NCBI GenBank assembly: GCA_949358305.1
Contig: OX442320.1
Span: 9,442,259-9,502,258 of the forward strand
DNA: 60,000 bases
Reading direction: 5' to 3'
DNA from: Strigamia acuminata
Lineage: Eukaryota; Arthropoda; Chilopoda; Geophilomorpha; Linotaeniidae
Shown: positions 1 through 13,200 of the stretch, piece by piece
Numbering within the stretch: position 1 is the first letter of the stretch
Layout: each line of letters opens with the position of its first letter
Notes under the pieces: generated by a model
What the model was told of the DNA's origin: nothing
The model's database searches: none
The model's input: only the letters and a program-made list of their open reading frames with translations
Position numbers and translations under genes: made by a program

Positions 1-118
1 TATTTGCAGCATCCAGCGCTTCTGTTGATCGTTTGAATCCATTCTTCTGCGTCTCGACTTTGTTATCTCTGTGTTCGCGTCCGTTTCCACCATCTTCGCC
101 TTCGTAATCGTCAATGGT
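1..118 (-). other. Possible coding fragment cut by window edge
   Basis: The minus strand is open in two frames over this short stretch. One frame has an ATG near position 92 in a fair context (AAGATGG); the other reads through acidic and polar residues. The stretch is richer in GC than the DNA beside it. I see no clear 3' splice site upstream on the minus strand. On the plus strand positions 1-9 (TATTTGCAG) look like an acceptor, but that frame closes at a TAA near 110. It may be an exon of a gene lying outside the window on either strand. No family is recognised. Confidence 0.15.
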
Positions 119-1000
119 AATGGAATGTCGAAAAAAAAAAAATGCATCCGCCCATAACTAAATATGATTTCTTTTTAAATCCATTACTCTGGATTTCCAT
201 TTTGGGAATGATAACATGGAAATGTGTGCAAAAGCGGTTTCCTGTTTGTTTGTTTCCTGATTTTAATTAGTTAAGAACAAACGTTTTTTTGCCAATTACC
301 ATAATTTTGTTTTTCAATCTTGTTACTACTACCATCCCATCAATGTTGAACAGGCATGTTCAGCAGCATGGCTCTGCCGCTATTTCAAGAATGTTCAATG
401 TCTCGTTGTCATTCTTTTAGCCATTTTCAGATCCTTAACCCACAAACCGACTAAATAAGAGCGGACGCCACTTAAAATAATTAAGCCTAATTAAACCCAT
501 TTATTTTAGCCAGTTGACTTATTTCCAAGTCAACACATTGTTGTGACGACCATTAAATATCCAAGAACCGAATTGCAATCGAACCTCGATTGAGTCACCA
601 TTTATTTACTTTCCTTGCCTAATCTACTTTCACCACTCTTATCATTTTCCCTTGTCATTGTTGTTACGAAGTCAGACATTTTATTGGGGTTTATTTACAG
701 CTATGTCTTGTTTACTTGTTCATGTCTTAGACTATTGGATGTCACCCTTCTGTTGACATACTTTAAAAGGAGTGACCCCTGTCACTCACCAAACTCCCCA
801 TTTTGAGCTCTGCTTGCAAGGAGTCTTGCAGTGCAGCCTCCCAGTTAACCCTTGATATTTGTTTATACTTTTATATTAATTACCCCTTCCTCATTATTCA
901 CGTCAAAAAAACTTAAAAATAATAAAAAATGATTGTTCAAAAAACTTACAAGGATTTCAGGCAGAATATTTTACTTTCAATGCCAACTTGGGCGGTGGGT

Positions 1001-1126
1001 TCACGAGCAAAATTCCAAATGAAGCTCTTCCGGTTTGATCCAGATTTCTCGTACACATTGGCAAAGTAACTGGACGAGAACCTCGGCGTGTTCCTCAAAT
1101 AGATCCTCGGGTATCGGTGTCGGTTC
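1001..1126 (-). CDS. Possible terminal exon of an unidentified minus-strand gene
   Basis: On the minus strand a good acceptor (TTTTATTCACAG) ends at 1127. It is followed by 41 open codons, beginning Glu-Pro-Thr-Pro-Ile-Pro and containing an acidic, leucine-rich helix-like stretch with Trp and Cys, before TGA at 1001-1003. A GTGAAC donor also lies at the stop, so the exon could continue instead. A second frame is open over the same bases, so the reading frame is not certain. No upstream exon or start could be joined with confidence. I do not recognise the family. Confidence 0.25.
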   Translation of the reverse strand, partial: EPTPIPEDLFEEHAEVLVQLLCQCVREIWIKPEELHLEFCS

Positions 1127-3313
1127 CTGTGAATAAAAGCCGGAAAATAGATTAAACGAATCGTTTTTACCGCCTTTTCTCTCGTTCGTGCACAGCTCTC
1201 ACATCTCACATTAAACTGAAGCAATGGCGCGTGCCTACATTTGTATACGTACCGAAGTTAGTAAACCCGATGTGGAGTATATATTTTTGATATTTTTCTT
1301 CGTTCGATGTGATCTGACCCGCTATCAAAATAGGGTTACTTTGTTTATTTAGTTTTAGTTTGTCACAGATCTCGCTAGATGCCGCTCGTGATTGTTTGGT
1401 TCGTATCCAATTAGTAACCGGTTGAACATCTGCAGTGATGTCATGTAGCGCGGAGGTTGTCGGGATGTAAAAATGGCGAAGGTTAATTTAGCGGCAGAAT
1501 ATGTTGTTTCATTGAAAATAATGACACAGCTACACGAGAAACGGGAGTGTTTATAAGAGCAGACCGTAAAATACAATCGTCAGTGAAGAAAACAACAATC
1601 ATGCTGTGAGTACACATCTAAATATTAAACGATCGGCAGAAAAGCCGCAAAGTATTTGCTTTTTCTATGGAAAAATAGAAGAAAAAAAAAGAAATCCAAT
1701 TGATTCAATTTAACTAGACAGTTCAATCACGATCCAAAAATAACATTTATTGAATTTACGACCATGAAAACATTCAACAAGTGCAATTTCGAAAATTACT
1801 CTTAAATATTTAATTTCCAATATTTTTTTTTTTTGAAAAAAAAAAAAATGAAAAAAAAAAATTTCAACATTCAAAATGAGAAAAGTGAAAATTTCAACAT
1901 TTTAATTGAAAAAAATTGGAAATTTCAACATTTTAAATGAAAAAATTGAAAATTTCAACATTCAAAATGAGAAAAGTGAAAATTTCAACATTTTAATTGA
2001 AAAAAATTGGAAATTTCAACATTTTAAATGAAAAAATTGAAAATTTCAACATTTTAAAATTAAAAAATTAAAAATTTCAACATTTTAAATTTTAAAAAAA
2101 AAATTTCAAATTTATCAATCAAAATATTTTGATTAAATAAAAATACAAATCCCTCGATCAAGTCATCAAAAATTGGCACACGAATCAACTGTCACATTGC
2201 AGATATGTTGGCAGAATTTTACAAATGGTTCCTCCAAAAAAAAAAAAAAATTGATGAAATAATTTGTGAAAACCACCTGCTTCAATTTTCTTCACCACCA
2301 GGTGGGATTTTGAGATTAAACGACACTTAATCCAATTTAAAATCACTTTATTTGGCTTCCCTTTGCCCAACACAAACACAAATGAAGTTGAAGTGCTTCA
2401 CTTTAAATCACCTGTGGTTGTGGAGGTGGAATTTGTTTCAAGGTTAATGAAGGTGATAGACAGGTAAAAATCACACTGCAGAAAATGACACAAGATTGAT
2501 GATGTATTTATTTTCCATTTTATTATTTCTGTTTTTTTTTGTCATTTAGCTGGAAATGAAATTTTATTGCGTCGTTCTCGAGAAACCAATTCGAGTGCCA
2601 GCAAAATGAATCATTTTGACTCGACAGTGAAAAATCAGCCAAAAGACAGACCTTGGCCTTAATTGTCTTCAAAATCGTTTTACTTTCGTCCCGAGAGAAT
2701 GAAATACAAGAAATAATGATAAATTAAATTAAACCGAAGCTAAACAAAAAAAATAATATAAAAACAAATCGAGTTTGGTCTCAATTACATCGAATTGAAA
2801 TGAAAGAAATCGATATCTCCGTCATTCTCCAACTAAAAACAACTTCAGTCGACGATACACAACCGTTAAATAGAAATAAAAAACGTGAAAAGTATATTTA
2901 TTTCGACAAATTATTCACTCGAAATTTAAGGACGTAGTTTTGACGGCACAAGATGAAATGATGTTATATTTTTAATGTCGCAATTAAGCCTAATTTTACG
3001 TGACATTTCATTTCGCGCACCTAATTTTTACCTGCACACGTGTTTTAAATTAAATTGGATTAGTTCCAACATGGTTTTTGTCTTATCTAACATTTGTCTC
3101 AGTCCATGGGCTCGTTAAAAGAGTCTCGAGCGATTTTTTCCTGTTTACAAAGATTTGACTTTGATTTTTTGAGAAAATGGAGGCAAGACAAAATTGAATT
3201 CCGCATATTTTTTTTTTTTTTTTAAAAAAGAAAAGAAAAATTTCCCTCCTCGATTGATTCGTGGAAAAAAGGATTTTGAGTAATTATTTATTTATTTTTC
3301 TCAATTCAAACAG
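1127..3313. other. Non-coding region upstream of the ORP gene
   Basis: AT-rich DNA with poly-A/T runs. No ORF here has coding character. It probably holds the promoter and any 5' untranslated exon of the ORP gene downstream. At 1601-1612 an ATGCT followed by a strong GTGAGT donor looks like a first exon, but joining it to the 3314 exon gives an early stop, so I did not use it. Confidence 0.5.
1801..2110. repeat. AATTTCAACATT tandem repeats with a ~91-nt double unit
   Basis: The motif AATTTCAACATTTTAA recurs about every 30 nt. A larger unit of about 91 nt, made of three variant motifs, occurs twice in a row from about 1861 and 1952. The repeat is AT-rich, intergenic and has no coding potential. 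Confidence 0.8.
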
Positions 3314-6300
3314 AAGGAAAAACGGAAGTGTAACGAGGCAAAAGCTCCTTCCTCCAGCGGCGATCGGCCTTCGTCTCCGGTCGCCTCGTTTGCCGTCCGC
3401 TGCTCGTCTTCCTTGAGATTTCACGTGGCGGCAATGACGACCCATTTGCGCCATATCGCCACTGAACCTGCTAATCTCAACCAAAAAATCATGACCCTCG
3501 TTGAAAAAAGTCCGAAACTCAAACATCGGTCACGCTCGCAGCTCAACGTGTCTGATTCTGTAAGCCATTTTAATTTTTTTTTATTTGTTTTTCGATATGG
3601 CGGCGATTTATGTTTATTTTTAGTGCGGAATGTATGTCATATTTATTTTTAAACTGTTTCAGCGGAGGATTAAATTTAATCGATTTGTTGAGTTTGTTTT
3701 TTTAGATAAAATTTGTTTTGATTTTATTTAGGCCTAAGTGTTGATTACAGCTTATAAACGTCTATTATTAGAGCAGAAATCCGTTTGTCGGTTTTATTAC
3801 ATTGATTTCTGTGATAGTCGTCTAGGATACAATATTGTGTCGCAAAACACGAGTTGTTTAATTATCCATTGTGTTGTGAATTTATTTATTAAAAAATTAA
3901 TTTTTTTTTTTTAAAATTTTTATTCAGGATCTGAGTGTGGATACAGCAAGTTTGTCTCAGGAGTCTCAAACTGACCGTTCACCACATCGACTGAGTCCCG
4001 GTGTGAGCCCGAGTCCGAAGTTTCCATCGAGTCCATTGGTTGAATCGGAATTGGTCGCGGGAACGGGAAAAAGAGGTGGAAGAAGTGCGAGGAAAATTGA
4101 GTGGGAAATATTGGAAGGGTTAAAGGAAGGACAAAGATGCGAAGATCATCCTGTGAAACACGAAGGATTTTTGTTGAAAAAGAGAAAATGGCCTCTCAAG
4201 GGATGGCACAAGGTGATTTGTTGGTTTTATTCCATTTTGTTTGATTTGTTAATGAATTTTTTTGTGTTTTTGTTTTTTTTGTAGAGATATTTTATTTTGG
4301 ATAAAGGGATTTTGAAATATGCAAAAAATTCGAATGAAATGACTCGAGGTAAATTACACGGATCAATTGATGTCGGTTTATCAGTCATATCGACTAAATT
4401 ACGAGGATGTCGTATCGATATCGATGCTGATGAGTGTATTTATCACTTAAAGGTAAAGTAATTGATAAAATTTAATCGATTTTTTTTTATTTTTTGATTT
4501 TTTTTCGATTTTTTTCGATTTTTTTCGATTTTTTCAGGTAAAACCTCTGGAAAACTTTAGCGAATGGGTGGAACAATTGAGGCGTCATCGCCTCCACCGT
4601 CAACACGAGATTTCGTTCGGAACTCGCGATAAAAACAAAACGCTTACTCCGATCGAGGAGAAATTGGCGCTTTCGCCTATACTGAACATGTGCCAGGCAG
4701 ATTTGGTACAAAGCTTTGGTCAACCGCGGACAAATCGAAGTCCGAGTTGCTTTAATGCGGCGATTCAACAAGAAAAAGTGGCCGCCTGGCTCGCAGAGTC
4801 CTCAGGAATGGAACAGATCAATAAGGATTTGTCCAGCATTCATCAGACAATCTTTCAATTAAACACTACGCTCGAACAGCTCAAACAAATGATGTATAGC
4901 GTTTCGGACCCCTCGGTCGAAGTAAGAAAATCAATTTTATTTGAAATTCAAACTCTGAAAAATATTAATTTTTAATTTTTTAATTTTTTTTTTTAGTTAC
5001 CCGGACTTTGCACGCCGATAAACATGAAAAAGGAACGCAAAAGATTCGTTTTGCGTAAAAAGAAAACGAACAAAACGTGTTCGACGGAAGTATCGGGCAA
5101 TAACAAAACGACGCCCGCGACCGAACCAGCCAGCGAATCCATTCCAGTGCGTTTATAATGGCCGCGGCGTTAATTTTTAAATTAATTTTGTTTTTGTATA
5201 AATTATTTAATGTCAATAGATGTCGGGACCGGTAAATATACGCGAGATGGCTCATCTCAGCACCTCAAATCCGAATTTACCGACAAGTGAAGAGAAACTT
5301 CGACCGCATAGTTTACCGGAAGCGACTCAGTTGTACGTTGGGGGTTTCGCTGCTGATTTAAGCAACAAAGAAATGAAGTTGAGGGAGGATTTCGTTTGCC
5401 GTGCTAAAGATAGTTAGAGAAAAAGTGTAAATTTAATTGATTTGAGCGTTTTAATTAATGTTTAATTTTTTTGACAGTTTACTGCAACTTGAGATCGACT
5501 TTACGGTCGCTTTACGGAGAACAGACTCGAATGAGAAACGCTTTTGATCACGGAGACGACACTTTAGTTAATAGCACATCAACACCCACCTCTCATCTGG
5601 TAACTAATTTGAAGAGTTCTCTGGCGCAGGTAAAGGGCCCAGGTCTTGTTTAGTAGCTTTTGTTGTTCTTATTTGGCTTTTTAAGGTTTAAAAAGAATTT
5701 TTATTTTATTTTGCGAAATTTTTGCATGTTTAGAGAGAATAATTTTTTTGTTATGGAAATGAAAAGTGAACGAAAAGCGTTTTGTTTTGACCTGGTCCCC
5801 ATTTGTTACGCATCATCAGCCAGTTTTCAAGTATTGAATGCGTGTGTTTATTATTTTTTGTTTTTGGATTTTATTTGGAAATTGATTTGTTTTTGTTGGA
5901 TAAAAAAAAAATGTTTAAATTTGTTGCAGGTCGTTCAGCAGAACTCGGATTTACGTGCACGTCTGCACAGGATTCACGTTGAATCCGAATTAAGTGAAAC
6001 TTCTTATACACTCGATCAGGTGATTGAAATTTATTGTGTTTTATTTTATTAAATTAAATTAATTATTTTTTTTTTTTTTATAATTAGCTTCCTAAAAATC
6101 TTCATCGATCAGTTTCTTACGAAAGTTCGTCCGTTTTATCCACGTCGGAATACTTCGATGCCGTCGAATACTTAGGAGGCCAATCCGATACATCGACGGA
6201 GGTTTGAAAAACAAAAAAAAAATTATTTTTACAATTATATTTAATGAATTTCTAATGAATTAGGGCTCACTGACTGACGAAGAAGACGACGGGAGCTTTA

Positions 6301-8687
6301 CAAGTGAAAATTCCGAAGCAGCGACAGAATACGCAGCACCAGTTCAAAGTGGTACTCTCTAGGTTTAATCCTAACAAATCATTTTTAAAAACATCGAAAA
6401 ACATCACAAAACATCGTTATTTCTTTTTCCTGCTTTCATCACCAGCTACGTATAAAAACATATCCATTGCCTTAATGGTGGGACGTAGTAAATAGAATAC
6501 AAAACATGTTATCATGATTTGATGATTGTATATTATATAAATAATAGCAAATATAGTGACGAGTGAGTGTTGACTAATTGAAATTCTTTGAAATTCATGT
6601 AATTTCTGCTTTAGGGTCTTTATTTCTCAGGTTTTATTTATTTATTTATTTATTTATCGTTGGTTTGTTAGTAAATAAATGGCCCTGAGTGTTTAAAACG
6701 TTGTTACTGGTCTTTATTTTTGCTTGGGTTTCACGAAACAAATTTGTTTGGTTTATGTTTGGTGGAATTGCGGTGCTGCGGAAAATGTTTGTAATTTGTA
6801 TTTGTTTTTTAGTTTGATTTGTTGCATGTTTGAAAGCGTTTTGGATTGGTTTTGATTGTTTTTTTTTTGTTTTTTTTAAAGATTCGGATGAATTGGTCCA
6901 CCAAACCGGACGCAGGACTCGTCTTCCTTCAACCCAACCCGACAAAGGAGATTTCAATCTGTGGAATTTGTTGTGTAAAAATATAGGAAAAGATTTGTCG
7001 AAAGTGTGCATGCCAGTTACACTTAATGAACCACTGAATACGTTACAAGTAAAATATTTTTTGCTATTATATTTTATTTATTTATATTTGTTTATATTTT
7101 TTAAGAGATTATGTGAAGAATTGGAGTACGCCGAACTGATTGACAGGGCGGCAGAAATAGACGATCCATTTGAGCAAATGGTGCGAAATTGACGATTTTA
7201 TTCGGGATTTAATGTTTAATTATTTTTATTTTTTATTTATTTAGGTTTACATTGCTGCTTTCGCCGTTTCTGGTTACGGTAGTTTGTATTACCGTGCAAG
7301 TCAGAAGCCATTTAACCCTTTACTCGGCGAAACGTACGAAAATATACGCGAGGACAAGGGATTTCGATTTATTGCCGAGCAAGTTAGTCATCATCCGCCA
7401 GTTTCAGCTTCTTACGTCGAATCTAAAAATTACGTGCTTTGGCAAGGTAATTAAATTAAATTAAATTTAAAAATAAATTTTTATTTAAAAAAAATATATT
7501 TTAAACTCAGATATGCGAATCAAGACAACATTTTGGGGGAAATCTATGGAAATTCAACCCATTGGATCCGTGAATTTGATACTAACCAAGTAAAACGAGC
7601 GAAATAAACGTTATTCACGCGTTTAATTGACTTTAATTTAATTTTCTAGAACTAAAAGTAAATATAAGTGGAACAAAGTGACTACGTGCATTCACAATCT
7701 CTTCAGCGGACAAAGATGGGTGGATCAGTATGGAGAACTGTGCATTACGAGCGGAGTCGCGAATTGTAAATTGGTATTTGTTAAGGTAAATTATCACCAA
7801 AATGAATCTAATTTAATTAATTTAATTAATTTAATTTGTTTGAATATTTGAAACAGTCGAGTTACTGGTCCAACAAAAAACACGAAATTCGTGGCACCGT
7901 GACGAACAAACAAGGCAAAATCATTCATCATTTATTCGGGCACTGGAACGAGGGTCTCTACTGCGGCGTTTCACCTTCGGCGAGGTGCATTTGGAGGCCC
8001 GGTGTGATGCCGGAAGACTACAAATTGTACTACGGTTTCACCCAATTCGCGATCGAATTAAACGAATTGGATCGACACGTCGCTAATTTTCTTCCACCTA
8101 CCGACACGCGCTTCCGACCGGACCAAAGGTCGAGGAAATTTAATTAAATCTGTTGAGAAATTTATTTATTTATTTTTTTAAATTTAAAATTTAGGCTTTT
8201 AGAAGAAGGGGACGTGAACAGAGCGGAAATAATGAAATCACAGCTCGAAACGGCACAAAGAGAACGGAAAAAGAAACGAGAAGAAAACGAAACGGTTTTC
8301 GAACCCATGTGGTTCAAGTAAGAAGGTTTTTTCGATGTATTTCCGCAAGTAACAGCCGCATTTGAATTGTAACCGCCCTCGAATAGTAGCCGTGGCTGTT
8401 ATTCTAGGGCGATTAAAACCGAAAAAGGAAACAAATGAACGTAGAACGTTCTAAAACAAACGAAAACGACCACAAGTTCAAATAAGAGCCGGTATTGAAT
8501 CGTATTCGCGGCCATTATTTGCGGAAATTCGGTATTTTTTGATGTTTTGATTAAATTTTCGGTTTGTTTGCGTAGGAAATGCGTGAACGATAATCAGGAT
8601 GAATGCTGGGAATACAACGGTTTGTATTGGCAAATGAGATCGACTCCTGGTTTCGCCAACGTTCCGTTTCCGTTGAAGCTTTGGTAG
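3314..8687 (+). CDS. Oxysterol-binding protein-related protein, ORP3/6/7 type
   Basis: Eighteen exons: 3314-3559, 3928-4212, 4285-4452, 4538-4921, 4997-5146, 5220-5412, 5478-5629, 5930-6019, 6088-6201, 6264-6351, 6882-7048, 7106-7180, 7245-7446, 7511-7589, 7650-7785, 7857-8128, 8195-8317, 8576-8687. Phase is kept at every junction; they encode about 1011 residues. The PH domain (exons 2-4) carries [14 protein letters not shown], typical of ORP3/6/7. A central region follows, with an FFAT motif EYFDAVE (6148-6168) that should bind VAP at the ER. The C-terminal ORD lipid-transfer domain has the signature EQVSHHPP (7377-7400), whose His pair binds phosphoinositide headgroups in this family. Known role: lipid exchange at ER-plasma membrane contacts. 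The 5' end is uncertain: 3314 follows an acceptor-like CAAACAG, so an upstream start exon may exist; otherwise the first in-frame ATG is 3434. Confidence 0.93.
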
Positions 8688-10227
8688 AAATCGAGATGTT
8701 CAGTTTGGAGATTTGGTGCCTTTAATTAGAAAGGGATTACGAACGACATTGTTTAGATATTTTTATTTTCAAAAATGTTGTTATTCAACTATTGCGTGTA
8801 TATTTTTATTTTTAGGGGTTAAGAACAAAAGAAAAAAAATGTTATTTTATTTTTTAAATGTTGGCAAGACTTAATTGTCACTTTTGCGTCCTGTTCATTC
8901 GAGTATTGTTAATTTTTTTTTTCTTAATTAATTTAATTGTGAATTTTGTATTTTTTAAATATTTAAATATTTTTTTTTAATTATTATTTTGATGGATTTT
9001 GATTTCTTAAAAAAAACCACTGCAGTATTCGACAAAGCAAAACAATTAAACTCTTAAATCTTTTTTAAAAATTGGATTTAGAACTTAATCGACGATGAAA
9101 AAGATTTTAAAAAGAATAAAAATATTGTTAGTACTTATTCGAACTTACAAAATATTGTAGCTATAATTGTAATTTAGTCGTAATTTGGAATGCTGGTTGC
9201 GAATATCGAAAGATTATTTTATTTCTTTAATTTTTTATTTTCAACGAGGATTTCTGCTAGCCTTTGCTAACTTAACGCTAAACCCGCTGCTCATTTAATT
9301 GAAAGTGCCCATGTGATATACGTAGGATTATTTTTCTTTTTATTATATTATGTATTTATTATTTTTATTATTGTAGTTCTATAGCAGATAACACGGCTGT
9401 TATTAGTGTGACGAATAATTGTACATAAAACTGTTTGTGTACAGTGTAAAGTCTTTATATTATTGTAAACGGTTAACTGCTTAAAGTTTATTCCAGCGTT
9501 TGCCTCTAGAGAGATATTAAACGAATTAATAATCACATTTTGATTCATTTTATTGACGCCATTTTGATTTTGCTGGTTTTGTCGAGAGGTGGCACTATCG
9601 TTATGACGTCGGCGCTAAAATAAGCATTATTCTTTTTTCTTTTATTCTTTCCAGAAGAATTTGATGCGTTGATACGATGGCAACAGCGAAAAGCCGATGG
9701 AAATCATCGTAAAAGTCAATCTGGGTAAATATAAACCATTTAAACGATCGAATTTCATCTTCGCCCCGAAATCACGGCTTCCCGGCAACGACAATGACAT
9801 CGGCATGTTGATGCCATTGCACGATGCATTGAACCCGAAATTAACATTTCAATTTCATTCCCTCATATTACCACATGTAGTTAATATTTTATTGGCACCA
9901 AAAATCAATTTGATTGGCTCTAAACCTAACACAAACGAAGCCATTAAAATACAATGCAAAAAAAAAAACACTAAACTCATATTTATTTCACTATTTCCAT
10001 TTATTGCATCAAATCTTTAGTTTATCAATAAAATTGACCATTTTTTACCTTTAAAATCTTGTTGTGCACTGTTATTTTGCTTAAATTACGACCAAATGGC
10101 CACAAACTATGAGTTTAAACAATAACGTGATCGTGGCCATGTTTATCTTGTCAGGTGACTTATGATTTGTATTTGTTCATTTCAGATTTAAAAGATAGAA
10201 CAGAAAAGCTGAAAAACAAGTAAAAAG
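8688..10227. other. ORP 3' UTR and intergenic DNA
   Basis: AT-rich sequence after the ORP stop codon. A plausible polyadenylation signal AATAAA lies at 9115-9120. A 107-codon ORF at 9697-10020 has low-complexity AT-driven composition and no recognised homologue. The region ends in the promoter or 5' UTR of the MAGUK gene. Confidence 0.5.
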
Positions 10228-13200
10228 ATGCCCGCGATAGCGAAAGAAAGGGAATCGGGTCACGGTAAGTTGATGAAAAAAAAATGATTTCGAATAATAA
10301 TTTCATATTTAAAAGAAAAAAATTGAATTTTTTTTTAACTTCAGACACCTTAAAATTGAATCACCATCATCACCAAAAATATTCAAACCAAAACCCATTA
10401 ACACAGACTTCGAATACCGGTAACTCATTTCATTAATTTTCATCCATTTTTATCAATTTTTCATCTATTTTCATCTATTTTTCATCTATTTTCGTCTATT
10501 TTTCATCCATTTTCGTCTATTTTTCATCCATTTTCGTCCATTTTTCATCCATTTTCGTCCATTTTCATCCATTTTCGTTTATTTTCAGTCATTTTAATTC
10601 ATTTTCATCCATTTTTATTCATTTTCATCCATTTTCTGGTTTTAAAATCGATCAGAACGTCCAACGTGGTCTGGTTTCGATCTATTGTCCCAGATCGATA
10701 CTTATTCGTGATTGGCCGACATTTGTTGTTTATTATTATCATTTTTTTTTATTTAGTTACAAAATTACAAACTCGCTCGAGTTGCCATTCGGTCACATTT
10801 TATTTACATGATCGAATTGCGCGGACCAATCAGAATCGCGCGCTCTTTAGCATTGCTCAAGTTAGTGTTTCAATGCGAATTTTGAGCTCATCCGAGTTCA
10901 CGCAATACTACATCCGTAGTCGCCCCGAGCCACACATTTCTTTTTTTATATGCTAATTTCTATTTTTTGGGGAGGAGGAAACCGAAACACTTTATACCTG
11001 CGACGTGGATTGAAAAAAGTGACATTTAAATATTGAAAACACGAAAAAGTTTAAATGGTGATCACACGCGAAACGACTTCCAATCGTCCCGTAAAAGAAA
11101 AAGGTAAAAAAAACATCAAAAAGGATTTGAAATTACGTAATTTTATAATTTTATAATTTTAATTTATGAATTTTATTTGCTTTTTCATGGCGCGGTATGC
11201 GCGAAATGTGCGAAATGCGAGTTTATTTATACATCAGTAAAAAAACCTGATTCACACTAGCGAGCAAACGAAGCAAGAAAGATCGGGGATCGGCACATAG
11301 TTTGTTGTGTCAGAAAACGTATTAATCGTCGATACTTTCGACTGGTTAAAACCGAAATGATTTAACCTTGAGATTCATGCCTCCACCTGAATCGTTACAA
11401 CATTCCTACCTTATGCCAACTCGCCCTGTTGGCCGCCACTTGAACTCGTCCGCTGAGACAATGCCAGGTGTATTGTGCTATTCGCATTAACTTGACAAGT
11501 ACTTGAGAAATTACATCTTTTTTCCACAATTCCATCGTTTAACGATCGGTTAATTCGGCACCTGTGAAGATTGAAAAGCGAGCGTGAGTTGAGTTGGCGT
11601 TTTTTGTTTTCCTTTTAAAAGTTGACCCGGTGGCCGTTGACCTAAACGGGAATATCGAGTTTTAAAATTTAAAACGAACTTTTAAATACCGTCGACAGGG
11701 AGAATTAGGCTTATTGTTTGTTTTTTTTTAAAAATCCATCTCGCCTTTATTTGCCCGTTATTTGTCGTTTCCGTCTTTTGTAGCGCGAAATATCGGTGCT
11801 AACCTAGTTTTTATGTGTCATTAAGCTTGTTTTGTCACACGGTTATGAATCAGTCGAAGGATATTTAATTTATTGGGCGATAAACATCCGGAAACTCACG
11901 TAAGCACTTTGAATTTCGCACTGGAAATGGTCTTTTGCGGTGGGAGATTCTTGAAGGAAGAGGAGGACATTTATCTGTTAAAAAGTATGGAGAATTTGGA
12001 CCCGCACAAGAGCAATAAAGGAAGTGAGTTGTTGAGAAAATTGCAAAAATTTCGTATCTCTATCTCTCCCCCAACCCCTCCATCTTTATTACATGAAATG
12101 CAATGATATGAATGATGTTCATTTAGGGATCTTCAACTTTATCTGTCTTGGCTATGGCACTCAAACCACACCCATTTAACTCATCAGTTACTCCCTCTAC
12201 ACTCAGCTTGAAAAAAAAACTTTTTAATCAAATTAATGCTCGTTAAACATCATATTTCACTGTAATTTGTGACGATTTTCATCAAAAAAGGTGAAAATTT
12301 CATTTAAATTTTTTTTTTTTTGGTTTTTTTTGTTTACGGTTCCGTGAACACGTATTCAATTACTGCTACGGATGGTGAGATAAAAACAATGGTTTTGCTT
12401 GTTCAATGATGGTATTTATGTGTATCACTTGAACAGATCAACACACAAAAGCCGAGAGTTGAAAATTTTTTTTTTAATTTTCTTAATATTTTTAATTTAT
12501 TTTTTTTCTAGCTGCATTTCAACACGTGCGTGAGAATATCGACGAATTGAATGGCCGTTCGGGTTTCCAAGACACCGATCTCATATTCCTGAAGGGCCTC
12601 ATGAACAGTCCCATAATGAAGTCTCTGGTTAAAGTTCAAGACAGTTTGGAAGGGAAAAACGGCAGTTTTGAGCCCGTGGGGACGGGAAATGTGGATTTAG
12701 TGAAGGAAATCGCCACAACCTGCCGAAAAAGCCGAAACAGGGACGCAACAGAGTTGTCACGCCTTCTCCAAGACGCTCACGTCAAAGTAGAATAATAAAA
12801 AATGAGGAATAACGATTGAAATTAATATTTAAATGGAATTTGTTTATTCAGGCCTTACTCGATGCTCACGATACAATTGCTGGAAAAGCTTACGTTCCGC
12901 CCCCAGAATCTCAGAGCACTTTGTTGCCGCCTCTGAACGGAATGCCTACGGACGCCATTCGCATGGTTGGATTGAGGAAAAGTTCGCAAGAACCGTTGGT
13001 AAAGTGTTTGAGGATTAATCGAGTGTTTTGTTGTGATTTTTATTTTATTTTTATTTGTGCAGGGAGTGACGGTGAAGATGGAAAACAGCGAATTAATCAT
13101 AGCGCGAATTATGGGTGGAGGTATGATCGATAGACAGGGTCTGCTTCATGTTGGTGACATCATAAAGGAGGTTAATGGAATGGAAGTTTATACACCGGAA

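Noticed and set aside
1601-1612. ATGCT plus strong GTGAGT donor as first exon of the ORP gene
   Set aside because: Splicing to the 3314 exon puts it out of frame and hits a stop early in that exon.
9697-10020. 107-codon plus-strand ORF between ORP and MAGUK
   Set aside because: No recognisable domain, AT-driven residues and no splice context; treated as chance.
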